Numbered from the stretch's first letter, positions 1-6,085 are shown. The stretch is 6,551 nucleotides of DNA from Promethearchaeota archaeon (GCA_004524515.1 SDNV01000148.1:1-6551), one strand, 5' to 3'. Notes: generated by a model from the letters alone, not told the origin. A program made the numbers and translations.

Positions 1-492
1 CCCGAAGCCCAATTAGAATTAATCGCAAAAAAATTAAAGGATTCTTTAAAAGAAGTCGATTTAAGTTTTAATGAACTCTATTTTGAACCTGGGAGGTACT
101 TAGTAGGAGATGCTGGAATTTACGTTGCTAAAATTATAAATATTCAATCCGATCGGTGGGTCTTCTTAAATTTAGGGACAAATATATGCCCGAAATTTGC
201 AAAGTGCTCTTTAAGATTTTATAATGCTTCTGCTATAAACGCTCCTCATAAATTTAAAACATCGATTGCAGGAATTGTTCCAACAGACCAAGATGTATTA
301 GTAAAAGACTATTTTTTCACAAAAAGAATAAATATAGATGATTTAATTCTAATAACTAATGTGGGAGCATATACATTGACATTTTCTAATCGGTTCCCTT
401 ATGCCCTCCCTTCAATTTTTAAAATTAATGGTTCTGAATTGGATAAAATTTTTGATCCGAATGAAGTTAGAGATTTCTCAATTAGAACATAA
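1..492 (+). CDS. PLP-dependent decarboxylase of the LysA/ODC family (fold type III), C-terminal part only
   Basis: The frame is open from base 1 to a TAA at 490-492, so the 5' part lies outside the window and 163 C-terminal residues are visible. The segment EPGRYLVGDAG (residues 29-39 of the visible part) is the phosphate-binding EPGR motif of the diaminopimelate/ornithine/arginine decarboxylase family. GAYTLTFSN (122-130) matches the family's GAY motif, whose tyrosine contacts PLP. These enzymes are cytosolic homodimers that decarboxylate basic amino acids or related carboxylates for lysine or polyamine synthesis. Odd point: the block that is normally AGPxCxSxDxL reads AGIVPTDQDVL (90-100), so the catalytic cysteine donated by the partner subunit is replaced by proline. 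The usual FNG after GAY is also absent, with FPY in its place. The family call is firm, but the substrate is not, and canonical diaminopimelate decarboxylase is doubtful. It is followed by a 71-base gap with the ftsZ promoter, so it is probably a separate transcript. Confidence 0.82.
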   Translation, partial: PEAQLELIAKKLKDSLKEVDLSFNELYFEPGRYLVGDAGIYVAKIINIQSDRWVFLNLGTNICPKFAKCSLRFYNASAINAPHKFKTSIAGIVPTDQDVLVKDYFFTKRINIDDLILITNVGAYTLTFSNRFPYALPSIFKINGSELDKIFDPNEVRDFSIRT

Positions 493-522
493 TATTTACG
501 TATTATAATAATTCTAATTTTT

Positions 523-532
523 CATAAATATT
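523..532 (+). promoter_or_regulatory. Candidate TATA box for ftsZ
   Basis: An AT-rich element CATAAATATT lies about 35 bases before the ftsZ ATG. With the usual archaeal spacing of about 26 bases, transcription would start near 554, giving a leader of about ten bases with a weak Shine-Dalgarno-like GAGAT at 556-560. The whole gap is AT-rich, so the exact box is uncertain. Confidence 0.4.
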
Positions 533-563
533 ATTCCTATAATACAAGCTTAATTGAGATCAA

Positions 564-1661
564 ATGGAATCATTAATAAGAAATGCTCGAAAGCGGGAAG
601 TTGTTAAACCAGAAAGAAATTTGTTCGGTCAAGCAAACATAAAAATAGTGGGATGTGGCGGTGCAGGAAATAATACTGTAAACAGATTAATGAAGATCGG
701 GATCAAAGGTGCCAAATGTGTTGCAGTTAATACAGATTGTCAACATCTTGACGCTGTCGAATCAGACATAAAGATTCTTATTGGGAAAAATTTAACACGT
801 GGATTAGGTGCAGGAGGTAACCCAGAAATAGGTAGAGCTGCTGCAGAAGAATCTAGAGAAGATCTAATTAAAATTCTAAGAGATTCTAATTTAGTTTTCA
901 TTACTTGCGGAGAAGGAGGAGGTACTGGCACGGGAAGTGCTCCAATTGTTGCAGAAATTGCAAAACTAGAGGGTGCTATAGTCGTTGGCGTGGTCACCTT
1001 ACCTTTTGAAACTGAAATTGGTCGAATTGAGAAAGCCCAAATTGGCTTAAATGAATTAAGAAAATATGCTGATACATTAGTAGTGATAGATAACAATAGA
1101 CTTTTAGATATTGCTCCTGATCTTCCAATAATAGAAGCTTTTAGTGTTGCTGATGAAGTTTTAGCTACAATGGTAAAAGGGATTACAGAAACAATCTCTT
1201 TGCCTTCATTAATAAACTTAGATTTTGCAGATGTTAAAACTATTCTTAGCACTGGAGGAGTTGCTATCGTTGGAGTTGGCGAAGCCGAAGGAAAAGAAAA
1301 TAGAGTAGATGATGCTATAACTGATGCTCTAAATTCTCCACTACTAGATGTGAGTATTGAGGGTGCTAAAGGGGCGCTCATTCACATCACAGGAGGTAAT
1401 GAAATGACGTTAGCAGAAGCGAATTCTGTGGCCAAAAAAATTTCCGAGAAAATGGATGTAAATGATTCAATGGTAATATGGGGTGCAAGAGTTAATGATG
1501 ATTTTGATGGTTATTTGAGAGTAATGTTACTAATCACAGGAATAAAGTCCCCTCAAATTTTTGGAAAAGATTCATCTGTCATTCCTTCTAGACCTCAATC
1601 TAAGCAAAAATTAGGGTTATCTGACGAGATCTTCAATCTTGGAGAACTTGCATTTGATTAA
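564..1661 (+). CDS. ftsZ: Cell division GTPase FtsZ, archaeal FtsZ2-like
   Basis: This is a tubulin-superfamily GTPase that polymerises at mid-cell and organises division. It is 365 residues long, normal for the family, and complete. The N-terminal nucleotide-binding loop is GCGGAGNN (30-37), the tubulin-signature loop is GEGGGTGTG (116-124), and the synergy (T7) loop is NLDFADVK (218-225), with Asp220 and Asp223 in the usual places for GTP hydrolysis across the filament interface. The GTPase and C-terminal domains end near 335. A short basic/polar linker and an acidic-hydrophobic tail (350-365, GLSDEIFNLGELAFD) follow, as expected for the peptide that binds division partners. Stretches such as IDNNRLLD, ITETISLPSLIN, GAKGALIHITGG and ITGIKSP resemble archaeal FtsZ2 more than FtsZ1 as I remember them. 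That subtype call is from memory. Odd point: Glu117 sits in the tubulin signature where Met or Leu is usual. The ATG at 564 is the first start in frame and leaves a short N-terminal extension before the GTPase fold. Confidence 0.96.
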   Translation: MESLIRNARKREVVKPERNLFGQANIKIVGCGGAGNNTVNRLMKIGIKGAKCVAVNTDCQHLDAVESDIKILIGKNLTRGLGAGGNPEIGRAAAEESREDLIKILRDSNLVFITCGEGGGTGTGSAPIVAEIAKLEGAIVVGVVTLPFETEIGRIEKAQIGLNELRKYADTLVVIDNNRLLDIAPDLPIIEAFSVADEVLATMVKGITETISLPSLINLDFADVKTILSTGGVAIVGVGEAEGKENRVDDAITDALNSPLLDVSIEGAKGALIHITGGNEMTLAEANSVAKKISEKMDVNDSMVIWGARVNDDFDGYLRVMLLITGIKSPQIFGKDSSVIPSRPQSKQKLGLSDEIFNLGELAFD

Positions 1662-1668
1662 AATCTTA

Positions 1669-1683
1669 ATTTAAATATTTTAT
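1669..1683 (+). promoter_or_regulatory. Candidate TATA box for the 116-residue gene
   Basis: ATTTAAATATTTTAT lies in the 36-base gap after ftsZ and contains a near-consensus TTTAAATA at 1670-1677. Its centre is about 24 bases before the ATG at 1698, the spacing expected for a leaderless archaeal transcript. The same T-rich run could also end the ftsZ transcript. Confidence 0.45.
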
Positions 1684-1697
1684 TTTAAAATTAAGGT

Positions 1698-2048
1698 ATG
1701 GAGAAAAAGTATTCAAGAGAAACTCAAATTAAAATTGAAAAATTTCTTAATTTCCTTGAATCTTGGGAAGACCTCTTTTCTATTTCAATTAATTATTATG
1801 TTGGAGGTTGGGCTATTTTTTTAAGAGAAAAGAATATGTTTCCTCGTTCAATAGTGGTTTTCAGCCCGTATGATTCTGATTATTGTTCAATTAAAAGTTT
1901 TGAAATCTCTTTTGACAAGAATACGAAAGAAATTTTCACGGAGTTGTATAATAAAGAAAATATCAAAGGTTTAAATGCCTTGTTTATCGAATTAAAGGAA
2001 GTTATCTATGGCAAGGATATAATTAACACAATTAAAAGAAAGCAATGA
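1698..2048 (+). CDS. Hypothetical protein, 116 residues, downstream of ftsZ
   Basis: I do not recognise this protein. It is 116 residues with no signal peptide, no clear membrane segment, and a single Cys far from any metal-binding pattern. The pattern of charged and hydrophobic residues suggests a small soluble alpha/beta domain: an N-terminal helix (about 5-23, ending FLESWEDLF), then likely strands (SISINYYVGGWAIFLRE, about 28-44, and SIVVFSP, about 51-57), then a lysine-rich C-terminal helix (about 90-116). It ends with TGA. The start is supported by a TATA box about 24 bases upstream. AAGG at 1693-1696 is too close to the ATG to act as a normal ribosome binding site, so a leaderless message is likely. 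It lies 36 bases after ftsZ on the same strand, which makes a cell-division role possible but unproven. It converges with the KH-domain gene. Confidence 0.72.
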   Translation: MEKKYSRETQIKIEKFLNFLESWEDLFSISINYYVGGWAIFLREKNMFPRSIVVFSPYDSDYCSIKSFEISFDKNTKEIFTELYNKENIKGLNALFIELKEVIYGKDIINTIKRKQ

Positions 2049-2057
2049 ATTCGAATT
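2048..2057. repeat. 10-base palindrome across the convergent gene junction
   Basis: AATTCGAATT is a perfect palindrome that spans the seven-base gap between the two facing stop codons. It is too short and AT-rich to be a strong terminator hairpin, and it may be chance. Confidence 0.3.
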
Positions 2058-2613
2058 AAAATTCTGGTTTATAGGTTTGTTTAAACTCTTCTTTCTTTAA
2101 TTCGTTATATTTTCTTTCTAAATATTTTAAAACTGTATGGTGAGGCATTCCCTCTAAAATCATGCTGACAGCTTTTCTAGCAATTTGAAGATTATCATAA
2201 TCTGCAATAAGTGATATTGTTTTACCATATACTGATAAAAAACAATCAGCGTATCTCTCTATAGCTTGTCTCATCTCTCCATTTCTTCCGATAACTCTTC
2301 CTTTCATCCGCTTAATTTTTTTTGGGGACTTTCCTAAAATTTTTTGAAGGTTAAAAACCTCCAATTCATTAGTTTCATCTATTAACCTCATGGCTTTTGT
2401 GGGATTAAATCCTCTATTAATTGCTTTTAATATCTTTCCGGCCGTTAAGACATTTAGAGGGTTATAATTCGGGGTTTCAATTTTTGAGTTAATTTCGCAG
2501 TACCCTGTTTTACTATCTAAATCTATCTGTACCCCTAAAGTATTTTCAATCTCTTTTTTTGTTTCACCATTTTTTCCAATGACTACCGCAATTCGGTTTT
2601 TTCCTATTTTCAT
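2056..2613 (-). CDS. dim2: Two-KH-domain RNA-binding protein, Dim2/Pno1-like ribosome biogenesis factor
   Basis: The 185-residue protein has two KH domains. KH1 (about 1-70) carries the GxxG loop GKNG at 13-16 in IAVVIGKNGETKKEIE. KH2 (about 90-170) carries GRNG at 109-112 in KGRVIGRNGEMRQAIERY, followed by FLSVYGKTISLI and EGMPHHTVLKYLERK, a very typical signature of archaeal Dim2/Pno1/Krr1-type proteins. The family binds the 3' end of pre-16S rRNA and helps small-subunit maturation. The archaeal member has been reported to contact aIF2. The C-terminal tail (about 168-185) is charged. The ATG at 2613 is right at the start of KH1, as in relatives, and no further upstream start is needed. It follows rio1 on the same strand after 141 bases, and the pairing with RIO1 fits its role. 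It appears to have its own promoter. Confidence 0.93.
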   Translation of the reverse strand: MKIGKNRIAVVIGKNGETKKEIENTLGVQIDLDSKTGYCEINSKIETPNYNPLNVLTAGKILKAINRGFNPTKAMRLIDETNELEVFNLQKILGKSPKKIKRMKGRVIGRNGEMRQAIERYADCFLSVYGKTISLIADYDNLQIARKAVSMILEGMPHHTVLKYLERKYNELKKEEFKQTYKPEF

Positions 2614-2642
2614 TGTATTCTCTAAATTGTTGAGCTTCTAAA

Positions 2643-2660
2643 TTTAATATATGTATATAG
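2643..2660 (-). promoter_or_regulatory. Candidate TATA region for the KH-domain gene
   Basis: Reading the minus strand, a stretch of alternating TATATA/CATATATTAA lies about 30-47 bases before the KH-gene ATG. It offers one or more TATA boxes and suggests that this gene can be transcribed separately from rio1. The 141-base gap contains no other gene that I can see. A T5 run (minus strand of 2726-2730) could be a weak stop for the upstream operon. Confidence 0.4.
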
Positions 2661-2754
2661 AATAATCAATCGTAATTCATAACTCTTATTAAAATAGATT
2701 TCTCTCATCCTATTATTAATCTTATAAAAACAACACAGATGTAAATGAATAATC

Positions 2755-3582
2755 TTATTTCTGAACATTTATTACTTCATAGTAGAATTTCTGAGGATCT
2801 GGAATGATTACTCCCAATTTTTCGAAGAAATTAAAAATATTCTTGATATCTCTACTTAAAAAAACCTCAGCTTTCGGATGTTGGATGTCTACTGCTTGAG
2901 AGATATCAATCACTATCGGTTTATAATTATGATATAATATATTAAATTCAGAAAGATCTCCATGAACTAAATGCGCTTTTTGATAGAGAATTTTGATAAA
3001 ATCAAGTACTTCTCTAAAGATTTTATCCGCTTCTAACAAGTTTTTCACATCTTTTAGTCTCGGTGCGGGCGTCAAATCAACACCAATATAATCCATGATC
3101 AAAATGTTATCTCTTACCAAAACGGGTTTTGGTACTTTCAATCCCACTTTATATGCCCTTTTAAGATTTTTAAATTCTTTACTAGCCCATAAAAAGATAA
3201 TTTTGGAGATGTTGTTTGGAATTTTTTTGAATCGAGGATCTCCAACAATATAATTCCTCATCCATTTAGAAGTATTTCTATCAATTTTATAAATCTTTAA
3301 AGCAACTTCTTTGCCTTCCTCATTAATTGCTAAATAAACATTTGCCTCTTTACCGGCTGAAATAAGTCCATAAAGTTCTGTTAATAATCCATTCTTTGAA
3401 AGCTTATTTAATAAACTATATGTCCTTTCATCAAAAACAGATTCAACAGCAGCTATTTTTTTTGTTCGATCAATTTTTTTAATTCTTTTAGCATCAATAT
3501 TTTTAATTTCTATATCATCAAGTTCAGAATAATCGTCTTTATTTGTGAGTTCATCATCTTCAGGATAATTATTTTCATTCAA
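2755..3582 (-). CDS. rio1: RIO1-type atypical serine kinase/ATPase
   Basis: RIO1 is a cytosolic atypical kinase that, through ATP hydrolysis and autophosphorylation, drives late maturation of the small ribosomal subunit. The 275-residue protein has a charged, acidic N-terminal tail (1-25), then the RIO domain. It shows the nucleotide loop ISAGKEANVY (74-83), catalytic Lys96 in ALKIYK, the RIO1-specific YIVGDPRF (111-118), hinge MDYIG (163-167), catalytic loop HGDLSEFN (207-214, with Asp209 and Asn214), metal-binding Asp226 in VIDISQAV, and HPKAEVFLSRDIKNI (235-249). The SAGKEA loop and GDPRF separate it from RIO2, and it lacks the N-terminal winged helix of RIO2. The start is TTG at 3582. It overlaps the nmd3 stop by four bases (TTGA) and is preceded by AGAGGGA seven bases upstream, so translation is coupled to nmd3. 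The next ATG lies at codon 108, inside the kinase domain, so it cannot be the start. Confidence 0.95.
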   Translation of the reverse strand: MNENNYPEDDELTNKDDYSELDDIEIKNIDAKRIKKIDRTKKIAAVESVFDERTYSLLNKLSKNGLLTELYGLISAGKEANVYLAINEEGKEVALKIYKIDRNTSKWMRNYIVGDPRFKKIPNNISKIIFLWASKEFKNLKRAYKVGLKVPKPVLVRDNILIMDYIGVDLTPAPRLKDVKNLLEADKIFREVLDFIKILYQKAHLVHGDLSEFNILYHNYKPIVIDISQAVDIQHPKAEVFLSRDIKNIFNFFEKLGVIIPDPQKFYYEVINVQK

Positions 3583-4505
3583 ATCGATCCCTCTTTAACA
3601 TTTTTTACCATAACTTTTTCAGTAAAGAAGAAATCAAAATCTTTTATAATTCTTTTTCCAGTTTTATCTCTTAGGATAACAGAATTTTTTTTAATATTTT
3701 CCACATAAAATGTTTGATTATCAATACTAATATAATCATTCTTATTGAATGGTAAAAATCGGATTACTGCTTTCAACCGATAGATATTCTTCCCCCTTTG
3801 ATGGTCCCTGCCAACTAGTTTTTTGGTTCTCTTCAATCCAAAATAGTAATTCGCTTTCATAAATGATATTATATGATTCAATAATTCATTTGTGCTTAAA
3901 TATAAATCAAATCCATTTTTTTGCTTATCGATATTTGAAATATATTGCTTTTCATCTTTTTCAAACAATTTTTCAACGAAATCGGTAATGTTATTGATAA
4001 CAAGGTTAAGGAAATCAAAATCCTCTAAATTACATCGTAGCTGTAAAATAGAAGTAAAATAGGTTCCACTTTTTAAATTTGTACAATTTTTACATAATTC
4101 ATATGACACTTTTACGGATAGAACTTTTTCACTGGAAATATCTGAATCTGTAATTGATTCACCCAATATCCTTAAGTTTAGATTCACTAAAAATCCTCTT
4201 GAAGAATAAATAAAAGAATCTTCTTCTGGAATGATTTTAAAATCCAATTTTGTATCATTTTTTATTTCTTTTAAAACTAGTTTTTCTACAGCCTGAATAA
4301 TTATATCTAAAGCTTCATAAGAATCGGATTGGATCCAGTTTCCTTTTTTTGAAAACTTACCGCAATAATTACATATTTTAAAATTAAAATTCTCTGGTAA
4401 TTCAAACAAGGGATTTTCTTTTAAATAACAATTAAGACACATACCAAAATGTGGAGCGGTTTCATCAATATCTTTACCACATATAGCACAAAATCTTTTG
4501 GGCAT
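3579..4505 (-). CDS. nmd3: NMD3-family large-subunit ribosome biogenesis factor
   Basis: The 308-residue protein matches archaeal NMD3. In eukaryotes NMD3 binds the inter-subunit face of the 60S subunit as an export adaptor. The archaeal protein lacks the export tail and is thought to act in large-subunit maturation or quality control. Four CxxC pairs are visible: Cys6/9, Cys23/26, Cys45/48 and Cys138/141, enough for two zinc sites. The hallmark block ELCKNCTNLKSGTYFTSILQLR (reading from residue 136) is followed by a helical region and then LKRTKKLVGRDHQRGKNIYR (224-243). The C-terminal 65 residues are beta-rich, as in the SH3-like/OB-like end domains of the family. The ATG at 4505 shares its A with the TAA of the upstream DUF424 gene, and the TGA overlaps the rio1 start, so all three genes are coupled. 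The nuclear export signal region of eukaryotic NMD3 is absent, as expected. Confidence 0.95.
   Translation of the reverse strand: MPKRFCAICGKDIDETAPHFGMCLNCYLKENPLFELPENFNFKICNYCGKFSKKGNWIQSDSYEALDIIIQAVEKLVLKEIKNDTKLDFKIIPEEDSFIYSSRGFLVNLNLRILGESITDSDISSEKVLSVKVSYELCKNCTNLKSGTYFTSILQLRCNLEDFDFLNLVINNITDFVEKLFEKDEKQYISNIDKQKNGFDLYLSTNELLNHIISFMKANYYFGLKRTKKLVGRDHQRGKNIYRLKAVIRFLPFNKNDYISIDNQTFYVENIKKNSVILRDKTGKRIIKDFDFFFTEKVMVKNVKEGSI
3588..3594 (-). promoter_or_regulatory. Ribosome binding site that decides the TTG start of rio1
   Basis: AGAGGGA on the minus strand, with GAGG seven bases before the TTG codon at 3582-3580, is the clearest Shine-Dalgarno sequence in the window. It lies inside the last codons of nmd3 (Lys-Glu-Gly), so part of the match could come from coding. 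Its spacing and the absence of another usable start support TTG. Confidence 0.55.
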
Positions 4506-4801
4506 TAAAACATCATCTTTATAGCCATTGGAATTCCATTTATTGTACGAACTCCTTCTTTTGGTACAATTCCGCTAACAATTGCTTTGTTAATTATATC
4601 TGCCCCTACAATATTAAAGTAGGATGCTCTCAACAGGATTTCTATTGCTTGATCAATTTCCATTAAGGTTCCCCCAAAGAAGCGTTCAGTTATTTCGATT
4701 CTTAAATTTCCCTCTTCTACAATTTTATTCAATAATTTCTCATCACAACATGCAATAGTTTCAAAACGGGGGTTAGTATGAACTTTAAGGTATACTCTCA
4801 T
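4505..4801 (-). CDS. DUF424 family protein
   Basis: This 98-residue protein belongs to the archaeal DUF424 family, recognised by the pattern LLRASYFNIVGADIINKAIVSGIVPKEGVRTINGIPMA (from residue 56). The Asn-Ile-Val-Gly turn and the Ile-Asn-Gly-Ile-Pro end are the most typical parts. An N-terminal beta strand (VYLKVH), a DEKLLNK helix, an RIEITERFFGG segment and the C-terminal half form a small soluble alpha/beta domain. Length is normal. The biochemical function is unknown to me. It lies 18 bases after aIF2-beta and shares one base with the nmd3 start (TAATG), so it is in the same operon and translationally coupled to nmd3. This context suggests a translation or ribosome-linked role. The ATG at 4801 has no clear Shine-Dalgarno sequence upstream. 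Confidence 0.9.
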   Translation of the reverse strand: MRVYLKVHTNPRFETIACCDEKLLNKIVEEGNLRIEITERFFGGTLMEIDQAIEILLRASYFNIVGADIINKAIVSGIVPKEGVRTINGIPMAIKMMF

Positions 4802-4819
4802 AATTACTAAATCAATGCT

Positions 4820-5233
4820 TTACTTCTCTCTAATTTCTTCTCTTGCTCCACAAGCAGTACATTTTAAAAATAATTTTTTATTTTCTCTCTGAATTTCAGT
4901 ATCTGGTTTGTTACAAATATCACATAAAACATAAGTCTTACAATATTGCTCGATTAACTTGTTTAAAGAGGACTCCTTGTGAATTCCCTTTAAAAATAGT
5001 TGTTGCCCCCTGATTTCTCCCATAGTCCCCGCTTTTTTTAAAAAAATTCCAATAAAATGTTTTTTATCTCTATTGAGCGTATTAATAATTTTGTTAAGAT
5101 TAGTTATATATGTATTGCGAGATTCTATTCTTAATTCAACTGTGGGAATTTCAAATCTCGATAACTTCTTAACATTATCAGGAATTTTTTCAAATGCCTT
5201 TTCTAATAAGTTATTATAATCTTGAAGATCCAT
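4820..5233 (-). CDS. eif2b: Translation initiation factor aIF2, beta subunit
   Basis: aIF2-beta is one of three subunits of the factor that brings Met-initiator tRNA to the small ribosomal subunit. From the ATG at 5233 the protein is 137 residues, the usual archaeal length. It has an N-terminal gamma-binding helix (DYNNLLEKAFEKIP, 5-18), the central alpha/beta domain with RFEIPTVELRIESRNTYI (26-43), NTLNRDKKHF and KKAGTMGEIRGQQLFLKG, and a C-terminal zinc ribbon with Cys104/107 and Cys125/128. The frame stays open to a TTG at 5281, but this would add 16 mostly hydrophobic residues absent from the family and has no ribosome binding site, so I choose the ATG. An AT-rich TTTATTAA element centred about 26 bases before that ATG could give a leaderless internal transcript. 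It lies between the RPA-like gene and DUF424. Confidence 0.95.
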   Translation of the reverse strand: MDLQDYNNLLEKAFEKIPDNVKKLSRFEIPTVELRIESRNTYITNLNKIINTLNRDKKHFIGIFLKKAGTMGEIRGQQLFLKGIHKESSLNKLIEQYCKTYVLCDICNKPDTEIQRENKKLFLKCTACGAREEIREK

Positions 5234-5296
5234 TATAAACACAATTTTATTTTTTTTAATAAAGACTAATGTAATATTCAAAAATAATTTTATGCT

Positions 5297-6013
5297 TTAA
5301 TCCCAGCTTAGATATGAATCTTCATCTGATAAAAATATTTTTGCCTCGTATTCTAAATCTCTTATAATTCTTCTAAGTTCTTTCTCATTTATTTCGAGGT
5401 TGTTTTTTAGCTCAATTAGACGAGTTCCCTTACTATTTTTAGTATTTTTTTGAATAAAATTCAAAACCCTAATTTTTAATTGATCACTATTATCATTTGC
5501 CGAATCATTCCCAAAGCTCTCTGTTTCAAATTCAAATTCATCAAATTTCTGTTCTTCTAAAGGTAACTTTTCTACTTTTCCTGACTTGATTTTTTTTATG
5601 ATGAACGCATCTTGAAGCAAAAGATCATTAGGATCTTTGATTTTTTTGATAATTTCTATTGTTAATGAAATTGAACCAAAACGACTCTTTAAACGTCCAA
5701 TTACAAGTACGAGGTCTCCAATTTTTAAATTTTCATATTCATTCGAAGACATATTCCATTTTACAGCATTTATTAATCCTGTTCCATCATCTAATTCAAA
5801 ATTTGAAGATATTCCATCAATATTATAAGAATTAGATTGATTAGTTAATGTAATCTCTCTTTTTTCTCTTATAGTAGCGATAATAAGTACTCGTTTCACT
5901 TTGCCAAAAATAGTTTTAAATATGTTTTCTTCCTCATCATAAATCCCCTCATTAATATTTGTTATCCATATTCTGATTGCAAGAGATCTAATCATCTGTT
6001 TTTCAGCAGCCAT
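5297..6013 (-). CDS. RPA32-like single-stranded DNA-binding protein: OB fold plus C-terminal winged helix
   Basis: The 238-residue protein is a replication protein A-type OB-fold protein. The N-terminal segment (8-37, MIRSLAIRIWITNINEG...) resembles the start of archaeal RPA41/COG3390-like proteins. The OB fold spans about 38-126, with KRVLIIATIREKREI (first strands), FELDDGTGLINAVKW (72-86, the DDGTG-x-I-x-x-x-x-W motif of RPA OB folds) and IGDLVLVIGRLKSRFGSISLTI (98-119). An acidic linker (about 152-178) leads to a likely winged helix (178-238: KIRVLNFIQKN, GTRLIELKNNL, KELRRIIRDLEYEAKIFLSDEDSYLSW). OB plus C-terminal winged helix is the layout of eukaryotic RPA32, where the winged helix binds repair proteins. 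It likely binds single-stranded DNA in replication and repair, perhaps with other RPA subunits. The ATG at 6013 has a strong TATA box about 28 bases upstream. It heads the translation-factor operon, with 63 bases to aIF2-beta. Confidence 0.85.
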   Translation of the reverse strand: MAAEKQMIRSLAIRIWITNINEGIYDEEENIFKTIFGKVKRVLIIATIREKREITLTNQSNSYNIDGISSNFELDDGTGLINAVKWNMSSNEYENLKIGDLVLVIGRLKSRFGSISLTIEIIKKIKDPNDLLLQDAFIIKKIKSGKVEKLPLEEQKFDEFEFETESFGNDSANDNSDQLKIRVLNFIQKNTKNSKGTRLIELKNNLEINEKELRRIIRDLEYEAKIFLSDEDSYLSWD

Positions 6014-6035
6014 TGTCCATCTTCTCTGTCTTTTT

Positions 6036-6046
6036 AGTATTTAAAA
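6036..6046 (-). promoter_or_regulatory. TATA box for the RPA-like gene and the downstream operon
   Basis: The minus strand reads TTTTAAATACT, containing TTTAAATA, a match to the archaeal TATA consensus, centred about 28 bases before the ATG at 6013. This predicts a transcript with almost no leader. It is the best promoter match in the window and probably drives RPA, aIF2-beta, DUF424, nmd3 and rio1. It also lies within 50 bases of the 3' end of the tRNA gene. Confidence 0.6.
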
Positions 6047-6085
6047 CAAATTTTTTTCAATATGCTTTTATTGTAATAAGATAAG

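Noticed and set aside
740..1381. A 213-codon open frame on the minus strand inside ftsZ
   Set aside because: It is antisense to the most conserved part of ftsZ, has a Ser/Pro/Ile-rich composition typical of a shadow frame, and shows no motif or promoter.
2614..2754. Possible small RNA (C/D box) in the gap between the KH gene and rio1
   Set aside because: Loose matches to C-like and D-like boxes exist, but no paired set with proper spacing or internal C'/D' boxes was seen. The gap is better explained by a promoter and weak T-run.
5234..5281. TTG-initiated N-terminal extension of aIF2-beta
   Set aside because: It is absent from the family, hydrophobic, and lacks start signals. The ATG at 5233 fits the known protein length.
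5637..5828. A 63-codon plus-strand open frame inside the RPA-like gene
   Set aside because: It is antisense to the OB-fold coding region, without a ribosome binding site, promoter or recognisable protein features.
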